Assembly (NCBI RefSeq): GCF_008370495.1
Contig: NZ_VTUX01000002.1
Location: 248,001 to 312,000 of the forward strand
DNA: 64,000 nucleotides
From: Pseudohalioglobus sediminis
GTDB taxonomy: Bacteria > Pseudomonadota > Gammaproteobacteria > Pseudomonadales > Halieaceae
Direction: 5' to 3'
Shown: positions 1 to 6,730 of the stretch, one piece after another
Position numbering within the stretch: position 1 is the stretch's first letter
How the letters are laid out: the number at the start of each line of letters is the position of its first letter
The notes under the pieces: model-generated
The model's database searches: none
Told to the model about the DNA's origin: nothing
What the model saw: only the letters and a program-made list of their open reading frames with translations
Program-made: the position numbers and the translations under genes

Positions 1-642
1 CTTGGAGGATTCCGGCATTTGCTGCAGAAATACCTCAGGCTCCATTAACTCACGCAACTCCTCGTCCGTGTGGCTGCTGACAATACTGCCGATGATAGAA
101 CCGCCACTGGAGCCCGACATAACAGATGGAAGCAGGTCCGCTTCAAATAGCGCTCGCGCAACTCCCATATGAAAATACAGCAGCGAACCGGAGCCGCTCA
201 TCATGAATGCGGTGTGGCCGAAGCAATGACTGGCCCGGCGGAAGAAATCGAGTTTTTCTTCGGGACTGATATCGCCCGTATCTTCCCCGGCCAGGTGCTC
301 CAGGGTATGGACGATTTCCTCAATGTAGTCTTCTATTAGCAGTTTGGTACCGGTAAGCGCGTGACCATACAGGCCCGCCTTACCCATACCACCCATATTG
401 CCGTGTATGCCCTCATTGAGGGTATACAACAGTCCGCGGTGATCGTGCCTGGCCTTGAGGCTGCGCAGGCGATCCAGCCGAGTTCGTATGGAAACATAAT
501 CGTACTGCTGGCTGTGGTCACGTCTGCGCCAGCGATCACGCCCCGTGCGTATATCATAGGCTTCGGCCGCCTCGCGCCATTCCTGGTAGCTGCCTGCACC
601 TTTCAATGCTCGCTTGGCCTGTAACTGTGTCGCTATACCCAC
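1..642 (-). CDS. Patatin-like phospholipase, N-terminal part (runs off left edge)
   Basis: This open frame runs from a GTG at 642 to base 1, giving 214 residues with no stop. The GTG is chosen because AAAGGAG lies 6-7 nt upstream and no ATG fits the frame. Residues about 20-145 look like the DUF3336 region that precedes many proteobacterial patatin domains. The glycine-rich oxyanion segment MSGSGS follows at 148-153. The GXSXG elbow SGSSGGS at 176-182 makes Ser179 the nucleophile. The catalytic Asp lies beyond the window. The family hydrolyses acyl chains of membrane or storage lipids. It follows the kinase gene at 715-1749 on the same strand across a REP-like hairpin, so co-transcription is possible but not shown. 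Confidence 0.85.
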   Translation of the reverse strand, partial: MGIATQLQAKRALKGAGSYQEWREAAEAYDIRTGRDRWRRRDHSQQYDYVSIRTRLDRLRSLKARHDHRGLLYTLNEGIHGNMGGMGKAGLYGHALTGTKLLIEDYIEEIVHTLEHLAGEDTGDISPEEKLDFFRRASHCFGHTAFMMSGSGSLLYFHMGVARALFEADLLPSVMSGSSGGSIIGSIVSSHTDEELRELMEPEVFLQQMPESSK

Positions 643-661
643 TTGGCTCTCCTTTACTATC

Positions 662-699
662 GGGGACGGACCTCGTGCAAGTAAACGTGGCCCGTCCCC
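662..699. repeat. REP-like imperfect inverted repeat
   Basis: Arms GGGGACGGACCTCG (662-675) and CGTGGCCCGTCCCC (686-699) pair with two mismatches around a 10-nt loop. The outer GGGGAC...GTCCCC matches the palindrome at 9101-9140, so it appears to be a degenerate member of the same family. It lies between the kinase gene stop and the patatin gene start. Confidence 0.65.
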
Positions 700-714
700 T
701 TTATGTCTATCAGC

Positions 715-1749
715 CTAGGCGACAATTTCAAGCGCCATGCTCGCCAGCGGGTCCACCATATCACCCACCTCGCGGGCCGATGCGTTTGAAGCATTGCCCT
801 GGGTTGCACGCTTGGCCACACCCTGGGCGATAGCTGCCAGGCGAAAGAAACTGAACGCCAGGAAGAAGTTCCAATTGTCGATGTGATCTATGCCCATATA
901 TTGGCAATAACTTGCTATATATTGCTCTTCACCAGGCAGGCCAAGCGGTTGCAGATCGAGTCCTGCAAGGCCGACAGGCGCCATCTGCTGCCGCTCACTC
1001 GCCGGCAGGCGCATGGCCATGCATTGGTAGGCCAGGTCTGCGCAGGGGTGCCCGAGGGTGGACAGCTCCCAGTCCAGTACCGCGATTACCCGACTGTTGT
1101 CCTTGGCGTACATCAGGTTATCCAGCCTGAAGTCACCGTGCACCAGGGCCACCTGGCCGTCATCGGCGGGCAGGTTCGCCTCCAGATAGCTGATCAACCG
1201 GTTCATTGACTCAATTTTTCCCAGCTCCGATGCACGGTACTGGCTGGTCCAACGTCCCAGCTGCCGCTGGAAGTAATTACCGGGACGGCCGTAATCTGCC
1301 AGCCCCGCTGACTCGAGATCTACACTGTGAATGCTCGCCAGGGTGCGCGCCATCTGGTCATACATGGCGCCGCGCGTATTGGGATCATCTATCTCGCCCA
1401 GCGCCGGATTCCAATAGACATTGCCGTCGCAGTATTGCATCAGGTAGAACATGGAGCCGATCACCGCGGTGTCCTCACACAGGTGATAAACCTCGGCTAC
1501 GGGCACATCTGTGTCCCGCAGCGCAGCCAGTACACGATACTCCCGGTCGACCGCATGGGCCGACTTGAGCAACTTTCCGGGCGGTTGCCGACGCAACACA
1601 TAGGTGCCGGAGTCTGCGTCGATCCTGAAGGTCGGATTGGACTGGCCGCCAGGAAATTTGCTGGCGCTCAGCGGCCCCTTGAAGCCCGGCACATTGGCTT
1701 CCAGGTAAGCGGCCAACACGGCTTCATCAAGCATGGCTACTGATGACAT
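715..1749 (-). CDS. APH-fold phosphotransferase associated with acyl-CoA dehydrogenases (LvaA/ACAD11-kinase type)
   Basis: The 344-residue protein has the aminoglycoside/choline kinase fold. The N-lobe has SNPTFRI at 37-43 and VLRRQPPG at 51-58. The catalytic loop is HGDFRLDNL at 204-212, with Asp206 as base and Asn211 as metal ligand, and LDWE at 225-228 supplies the second metal Asp226. This subfamily commonly sits beside acyl-CoA dehydrogenases. Characterised relatives (LvaA of levulinate catabolism, the kinase domain of ACAD10/11) phosphorylate the hydroxyl of 4-hydroxyacyl-CoA so that it can be eliminated. Here two dehydrogenases are in the same operon, which supports that role by inference. 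Its ATG overlaps the stop of the preceding gene (TAATG). It is not expected to be an antibiotic-resistance gene. Confidence 0.85.
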   Translation of the reverse strand: MSSVAMLDEAVLAAYLEANVPGFKGPLSASKFPGGQSNPTFRIDADSGTYVLRRQPPGKLLKSAHAVDREYRVLAALRDTDVPVAEVYHLCEDTAVIGSMFYLMQYCDGNVYWNPALGEIDDPNTRGAMYDQMARTLASIHSVDLESAGLADYGRPGNYFQRQLGRWTSQYRASELGKIESMNRLISYLEANLPADDGQVALVHGDFRLDNLMYAKDNSRVIAVLDWELSTLGHPCADLAYQCMAMRLPASERQQMAPVGLAGLDLQPLGLPGEEQYIASYCQYMGIDHIDNWNFFLAFSFFRLAAIAQGVAKRATQGNASNASAREVGDMVDPLASMALEIVA

Positions 1750-2450
1750 TACGAATCCTCGCTATTGAAAAAGGAATATCGCCTGCCCCTGGGTTGGGGC
1801 GCCCTGTGCTCCTCGGGCAGGGTGCAGATCCTGTCCATATAAGTGGTACTGCCATCGGCATATTCCCACACCAGCTGTTCACCTTCCATGTAGCGCTTCA
1901 CTACCACCGGGCCCCAACCAAAGACATGGAAGTTGAGCACGCCCTCCTCCCAGATCATGGAAGCCGTGCTGCGCATGCAATACTCTTGTTCGCCAATGGT
2001 GAATAGCACCGACCCCTCGGTATCATCGGTGTTCAGGCCGGCAGTACTATTTGGGCCGTAGTCGTGAATGATTCCACTGGCCGTGACCACCGTACGACTG
2101 CCGCACTGCTCAACCCGCTCCACGTGACCCGTATGGCCGCCCTCAACACCAAGCCACAAACCCCTGATATCGTCGGCGCCGTCCGGCAGTGGCTCGGTAC
2201 ACTCGGCCAGTATCGGCAGTGGAAAGTGGGAATAGCCACAGCCCGGCGTATTGCCTTTGGGAATATCCGCAGCCATTTTTCCACTGCCATCAAGCTCGGG
2301 CAGCTCACAGTAGTCGAGGGTACTGCCGTCCCCCGCCAGTGTGGCAGGATCGGTAGTCAGTGGCGGCCGGGAAGAAAAGTAAGCCAGCCAGAACAGGAAC
2401 AAAGCCAGGCACAACGGCAGTACTAAAAGTGTTAATAACAGCTTCTTCAT
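1749..2450 (-). CDS. Membrane-anchored or exported protein of unknown function
   Basis: I place the start at the ATG giving MKKLLLTLLVLPLCLALFLF; a GGGAG lies 12 nt upstream, and longer in-frame extensions would bury the hydrophobic N-terminus. The 233-residue product has one N-terminal membrane segment or uncleaved signal (about 3-23) and then an acidic extracytoplasmic domain with several cysteines (STLDYCELPE, GNTPGCGY, EQEYCMRS, DRICTLPEE) that could form disulfides. I do not recognise the family. It sits between the isomerase and the kinase in the acyl-CoA operon, and its stop overlaps the kinase start. Confidence 0.7.
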   Translation of the reverse strand: MKKLLLTLLVLPLCLALFLFWLAYFSSRPPLTTDPATLAGDGSTLDYCELPELDGSGKMAADIPKGNTPGCGYSHFPLPILAECTEPLPDGADDIRGLWLGVEGGHTGHVERVEQCGSRTVVTASGIIHDYGPNSTAGLNTDDTEGSVLFTIGEQEYCMRSTASMIWEEGVLNFHVFGWGPVVVKRYMEGEQLVWEYADGSTTYMDRICTLPEEHRAPQPRGRRYSFFNSEDS

Positions 2451-2493
2451 CGCAGTGTACATCTCCCGTTCATTGAGACTCTGGCGAGAACAT

Positions 2494-2518
2494 GGGGTCA
2501 GAGCTTTACTCTTAACCC
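2494..2518. repeat. REP-like imperfect inverted repeat at the 3' end of the isomerase gene
   Basis: The sequence GGGGTCAGAG, a short TTTA loop and CTCTTAACCC form an imperfect hairpin. Read on the minus strand, the stop codon TAA of the upstream isomerase gene lies inside it. This GGGGTCAGA flavour differs from the GGGGACAGACC type elsewhere in the window but has the same layout. Confidence 0.5.
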
Positions 2519-3186
2519 GTGTTTGCAACCAGTGCGTTGGCCATGGGGCCGAACCAGGTCTGCTTTAAGGTTTTGAAAATACCTGGCTCCTTGGTACCCA
2601 GTTGGGTGGCCAGGGTCCTGGCCTGATCGAGGAGTTCTTCCCGGGAGGCCTTGCCATCGGCGATGCCTGCCGCCACTGCCTCATCCGCGGTGTAGCGTTT
2701 GCCGGTGAACAGGGCATCCCGGGCGGTACTGGCCGGTAACTTGCCCCGCAATATGCCCATCATGGGCGTCGGTATGGGTACTCCCACATCCACTTCGGAG
2801 ACAGAGAACCAGCCCCGGTCCTCGCGCATGATGCGGTAGTCGCAGGACAGTGCCAGGAACGCACCGCCGGCAAAAGCGTGGCCGTTCATCGCCGCCACGG
2901 TCGGGCAGGGCAATACCAGGAACCGACTGTGAATCTTCGCCATACGCTGGCCGAACAGCTCCATCTCTTGTGGCTGAAGCGTCATCAGCTTTTCGAGGTT
3001 GAGGCCGTTGCAGAAGAATTTATCGACGCCGGTGAGCACCAGCGAGGCACCCTGACCACAATCGGCCTCCACCGCATCGAGGATTTCCAGCATGCGCTGC
3101 TGCCAGTCAGGGCAGATGGTATTCTGCCCCTCATTCATCGTCACCAGATGCAGTTCACCCTGCTTTTGGTAATCGATCACGATCAC
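2512..3186 (-). CDS. Enoyl-CoA hydratase/isomerase family protein, probably delta3,delta2-enoyl-CoA isomerase
   Basis: The 224-residue crotonase-fold protein starts at a GTG that overlaps the dehydrogenase stop (GTGA). The oxyanion segment is MNGHAFAGGAFLALSCDYRI. The active-site stretch SVSEVDVGVPIP has one Glu in the position used by enoyl-CoA isomerases, and the flanking pattern resembles plant and eukaryotic ECI rather than hydratases with two Glu. The expected job is moving a double bond from position 3 to 2 during beta-oxidation. The protein is somewhat short, and its stop codon lies in the REP-like hairpin at 2494-2518, so the native C-terminus may have been trimmed. Confidence 0.85.
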   Translation of the reverse strand: MIVIDYQKQGELHLVTMNEGQNTICPDWQQRMLEILDAVEADCGQGASLVLTGVDKFFCNGLNLEKLMTLQPQEMELFGQRMAKIHSRFLVLPCPTVAAMNGHAFAGGAFLALSCDYRIMREDRGWFSVSEVDVGVPIPTPMMGILRGKLPASTARDALFTGKRYTADEAVAAGIADGKASREELLDQARTLATQLGTKEPGIFKTLKQTWFGPMANALVANTG

Positions 3187-4346
3187 GCAGCCTCTACTGC
3201 GGCCGCGGCCTTGACGGGCGCATTCACCAGCGCTGAGAAACGCTGCTGCTGATAGTCGGCGTCACCAAACAGCGTGTTGGCAATCATCAGCCGCTTGACA
3301 TAGGCGCCCACTGAAAGCTCTTCAGTCATACCCATGCCGCCGTGCATCTGGATTCCCTCACCGCCGATCTTGCGCCCTGAACGACCCACCATGACTTTCA
3401 GCGCCAGCAGGCTGCGCCGGGCGTCCTCGTCACGGGCATCCAGCGCGCACACGGCGCGATAAAGCAGGGACCTGGTATTCTCACAGGCGGCGAACATATC
3501 CACCATGCGATGCTGCAGGGCCTGGAATGAACCGATGTGCGCACCGAATTGTTTGCGCGTTTTCAGGTATTCCAGGGTCTGGGCGTTGAGGGACTCCATC
3601 GCACCCAGGGCATCAGCCGCCACTGCCAGCGTGGCCCGCTCTATTACCGGGCCCATCAGGGCATAGCCTTCACCCGGCCCACCGATAAGTGCTTCGGCCG
3701 TGACATTATCCAGTTTGACATTGGCCGCGTCGCGGCCATCGGTCATCTTGTAGCTGGTGGCCGTTACACCGGCGGCAGAACTATCCACCAGGAACAGGCT
3801 CAGGCCGTTTTTATCGGCCTGCTCGCCGGAGCTGCGCGCGAGCACCACCAGCTTCTCTGCGGCCCCGCCGTTGAGCACCACGGTTTTCTCCCCATTCAGC
3901 ACCCAGCTCACCCCGTCCTGGCGAGCGCGGGTTTTGATGTCGGTCAACGCATAGCGGCTCTGGCGTTCCAGGAAGGCGAATGCACCCTGTAACTGGCCGG
4001 CGATGATCTGCGGGATCAATTCATGCTTCACCTCCTCGCTGCCGCCAGCCTGCAACAGCCCACCAAACAGCAGTACAGTTGGCAGGAAAGGCTCAGCCAC
4101 CAGGCCGCGACCCAGCTCCTGCATGATGACCATGGTATCCACCGGGCCACCTCCAAAACCACCGTACTCCTCGGCAAAAGGAATAGACAGCCAGCCCAGT
4201 TCAGCGAATTGCTGCCAGTGCTCGGCGCTAAAACCATGCTCCAGAGCCACTACTTTGTTGCGCTGATCGTAGTCGTAATTGTCCTGGACAAAGCGGGCGA
4301 TGCTGTCCTGGATCATGGTCTGTTCTTCAGATAGATTGAAGTTCAT
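3183..4346 (-). CDS. Acyl-CoA dehydrogenase (subunit A of a tandem pair)
   Basis: The 387-residue flavoenzyme begins MNFNLSEEQTMIQDSI, with AGGAG 7 nt before the ATG at 4346. It has the three-domain dehydrogenase layout: a helical N-domain with EEYGGFGGG, a middle sheet domain with the shortened substrate/FAD segment FAFLERQSRYALTD, and a C-terminal helical domain with RKQFGAHIGSFQALQHRMVD and QMHGGMGMTEE. It starts 10 nt after the second dehydrogenase gene. Adjacent divergent dehydrogenases of this kind often form alpha2-beta2 heterotetramers in steroid and aromatic side-chain oxidation, so a heteromer is possible. The substrate is unknown. Confidence 0.92.
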   Translation of the reverse strand: MNFNLSEEQTMIQDSIARFVQDNYDYDQRNKVVALEHGFSAEHWQQFAELGWLSIPFAEEYGGFGGGPVDTMVIMQELGRGLVAEPFLPTVLLFGGLLQAGGSEEVKHELIPQIIAGQLQGAFAFLERQSRYALTDIKTRARQDGVSWVLNGEKTVVLNGGAAEKLVVLARSSGEQADKNGLSLFLVDSSAAGVTATSYKMTDGRDAANVKLDNVTAEALIGGPGEGYALMGPVIERATLAVAADALGAMESLNAQTLEYLKTRKQFGAHIGSFQALQHRMVDMFAACENTRSLLYRAVCALDARDEDARRSLLALKVMVGRSGRKIGGEGIQMHGGMGMTEELSVGAYVKRLMIANTLFGDADYQQQRFSALVNAPVKAAAAVEAA

Positions 4347-4356
4347 TGCGTATCTC

Positions 4357-5544
4357 CTACAGTCCCAGTACGTGCTTGGCAGTAACGTTTTTCTGCACTT
4401 CATCCGATCCGCCATAGATCGATGAAGCGCGGCCACGGAAGTACAACTTCTGCGCAACATCGGCAAAATCATGTCCCACCTGGCTCGAACTCAAATCACC
4501 CTGCTGCGCCTGGGAGTAGTAGCCGGCCACATCCATGCGCAGTTCCTGTATGGCCTTCTGTATCGTCGTTCCCTGCAGTTTCAGCAGCGAGGACTCAGGC
4601 CCGGGCATGCCACCTTCAGCGGCAGCAGCGAGAACGCGCAGCTCGGTAAACTCCAGCGCCATCAGGTCAATTTCTACCTCTGCCAGGCGATTGGCGAACA
4701 GGGGATCATCCAACAGAGATTCACCACCGTTGACTTCGGCACGGGCCAACTCTCGCACCTGCTCCAGGTTGCGCTTCGATTCGGCCACCTCGGCGATGGA
4801 CAGGCGCTCGTGCACCAGCAGGGACTTGGCGTAGGTCCAGCCCTTGCCCTCTTCCCCAATGCGGTTGTCCATGGGTACCCGTGCATTGTCGAAGTGAACC
4901 TCATTCAGGTGATAAATACCGTCGATGGTTTCAATGGGGCTGACGGTCACCCCCGGCGTGTTCATATCGATCAAAAGGAAGCTGATGCCGTCCTGCTTAC
5001 GGCCACTGTTATCGGTGCGCACCAGACAGAAAATCCAGTCTGCGGCCTGGGCGAAGGAGGTCCAGATCTTGCTGCCATTGACCACGTATTCATCCCCATC
5101 GCGCTCGGCTTTGCATTGCAGTGAAGCCAGGTCAGACCCGGCACCGGGCTCGGAATAGCCCTGGCACCACCAGTCCTCACTGTTGAGAATACGTGGCAGG
5201 AAGCGCTCCTTCTGCTCTTCAGTGCCATAGGTGTAGATCACCGGCGCCACCATGGTCACGCCGAAGGGGATGGGGGCCGGCAAACCCGCTTTGGCGCGCT
5301 CTGCATTGAAGATGAAATGCCGGGTCATGGTCCAGTCCTGCCCCCCGTACTCGACAGGCCACCCGGGTGCCATCCAGCCCCTGGCATTGAGGCGTTTTTG
5401 ATACTCGATCATGCCCTCCTCGAGCTGCGTCGATGCTTCGCCGCCGTGCAACATGGCTTTCAGTTCCTCGTCCAGGACCTCGGCAAAAAAATTCCGGACT
5501 TCAGCCTGAAATGCGAGCTCTTCATCAGTAAAACGTGTATCCAC
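4357..5544 (-). CDS. Acyl-CoA dehydrogenase (subunit B of a tandem pair)
   Basis: A GTG start at 5544 is preferred because AAAGGAG stands 6 nt upstream; the open frame continues further up without another ribosome site. The 395-residue protein has PVEYGGQDWTMTRHFI in the N-domain, the canonical FAD-side motif QGYSEPGAGSDLAS, and NGSKIWTSFAQAADW. The C-domain ends in YFRGRASSIYGGSDEVQKNVTAKHVLGL. This is the large FadE subtype common in catabolic clusters. It lies between the hydrolase gene and its sister dehydrogenase in a tightly packed operon. Confidence 0.92.
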   Translation of the reverse strand: MDTRFTDEELAFQAEVRNFFAEVLDEELKAMLHGGEASTQLEEGMIEYQKRLNARGWMAPGWPVEYGGQDWTMTRHFIFNAERAKAGLPAPIPFGVTMVAPVIYTYGTEEQKERFLPRILNSEDWWCQGYSEPGAGSDLASLQCKAERDGDEYVVNGSKIWTSFAQAADWIFCLVRTDNSGRKQDGISFLLIDMNTPGVTVSPIETIDGIYHLNEVHFDNARVPMDNRIGEEGKGWTYAKSLLVHERLSIAEVAESKRNLEQVRELARAEVNGGESLLDDPLFANRLAEVEIDLMALEFTELRVLAAAAEGGMPGPESSLLKLQGTTIQKAIQELRMDVAGYYSQAQQGDLSSSQVGHDFADVAQKLYFRGRASSIYGGSDEVQKNVTAKHVLGL

Positions 5545-5558
5545 AAATAACTCCTTTA

Positions 5559-6560
5559 TTAAACTCGACCAGTAATATCCAGGATGGCCTGTACGCATTG
5601 CCCGGGCTGGTCCTGCTGGACAAAGTGCCCCGCCGGGGCAATGGTTCTGTGTTCGACACCCTTACAGCCCGGCACCCTGTCCAGGAACGGCTGGGCCATA
5701 TTAGCCGTGACCGGATCGTCATCGGCAAAGGCCAACATAAAGGGTTTATCGAACTGCTTCAGTACCTGCCAGGCAGCCCGGTTCTCCTCGACTTCCGGTT
5801 CATCCTCAAACAGTGGAAGCAGCGAAGGGAAACGCCGCACCCCTGCCAGGTAGGATTCATCCGGGTACGGCGCATTGAAGGCTGCCTGCTCGGCCTCTGT
5901 GAGGTGTTTGGCCTTGCCGATCAGGTGCAGGAAATTGCCCGGCTGCTGTGCCTGGCGGCTCTCGGCGCAAAACTTGCGCCAGTACAGGAAGCCCGGAAGA
6001 CCCGAGGTGTCACGGAAACGTGCATCCAACTCTGTGGCAGGAACCACTGGCAGGGTCTTGTATGCCTCGCGCAGGGGTGCAGCAAAGTCTTTCGGAACCG
6101 GCCCTGCGGGTAAACCACCATTGGAAAGTACTACATGTGAAAAACGCTCCGGAAAGGCCGCCACAAGGCGCAGACCGATGAGGCTACCCCAGTCCTGCAA
6201 GAACACAGTGACGCCTCGCAGGTCGAGCTGGGCCAGCCAATCACTCATCCAGGCGACATGACGGGCATAGGTATAGTCTTCAGGCCGGGTGGGCTTATCC
6301 GAACGCCCGAAGCCGACGAAATCGGGGGCAACAACCCTGAAACCGGACTCAACCAGCGGCGGAATCATGTGGCGGTACAGGTAGCTCCAGACGGGCTGGC
6401 CGTGCATCAACAACACCACATCGCCGTCGGCTGGCCCCTCATCCAGATAGTGGATACGCAGTTCACCGCCCTCCCCGTCATCAACTTGCAGGTAGTTGGG
6501 CTGAAATGGGTAATCGACCAGGTTGTCGAAGCGCTCATCGGGTGTACGTTTGCATTGCAT
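5559..6560 (-). CDS. Alpha/beta hydrolase of the haloalkane dehalogenase family (HLD-I like)
   Basis: The 333-residue protein carries HGQPVWSYLYR at 53-63, equivalent to the HGEPTWSYLYR stretch of DhlA. The nucleophile elbow is LQDWGS, with Asp123 followed by the halide-binding Trp124. The cap region has FLYWRKF with a possible second halide-stabilising Trp194. A C-terminal acid (FADDDP, 278-283) and His312 (APAGHF) complete the triad. Family members hydrolyse carbon-halogen bonds, but many relatives in acyl-CoA clusters have no proven halide substrate. It is the first gene of the minus-strand operon, and the operator array at 6658-6703 lies in the divergent promoter. Confidence 0.85.
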   Translation of the reverse strand: MQCKRTPDERFDNLVDYPFQPNYLQVDDGEGGELRIHYLDEGPADGDVVLLMHGQPVWSYLYRHMIPPLVESGFRVVAPDFVGFGRSDKPTRPEDYTYARHVAWMSDWLAQLDLRGVTVFLQDWGSLIGLRLVAAFPERFSHVVLSNGGLPAGPVPKDFAAPLREAYKTLPVVPATELDARFRDTSGLPGFLYWRKFCAESRQAQQPGNFLHLIGKAKHLTEAEQAAFNAPYPDESYLAGVRRFPSLLPLFEDEPEVEENRAAWQVLKQFDKPFMLAFADDDPVTANMAQPFLDRVPGCKGVEHRTIAPAGHFVQQDQPGQCVQAILDITGRV

Positions 6561-6657
6561 ACTGCGGAATCTCTTCTTGGTCTACCTGCGCGTGGCGCAA
6601 TTTATGTTAGCGATTACTTGTGAAATCATAATGTGATTTTCTTGCATTCCATTAGTT

Positions 6658-6703
6658 ATCGTCATATCTTATGCCACAACCTTATGTCATACTCAATGCC
6701 ATT
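6658..6703. promoter_or_regulatory. Operator array (TATGNCATA type) between dehalogenase operon and TonB receptor
   Basis: Copies of the 9-bp palindrome lie at 6670 (TATGCCACA), 6683 (TATGTCATA) and 6695 (AATGCCATT), with a weaker half at 6658 (ATCGTCATA). Spacings are 12, 13 and 12 bp. The array sits 28-73 nt before the TonB receptor ATG and about 100 nt before the dehalogenase ATG, so it could control both. Binding by the TetR protein at 17304-17894 is inferred. Confidence 0.6.
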
Positions 6704-6730
6704 ACAACATAATTTTAGAGGAGTATCACA

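Noticed and set aside
715-1749. Possible aminoglycoside-resistance phosphotransferase
   Set aside because: The fold is shared, but the sequence type and the operon with acyl-CoA dehydrogenases point to the metabolic kinase group.
5559-6560. Confident assignment as a haloalkane dehalogenase degrading halogenated pollutants
   Set aside because: Family and catalytic residues fit, but nothing in the operon handles halogenated products, so only the family name is kept.
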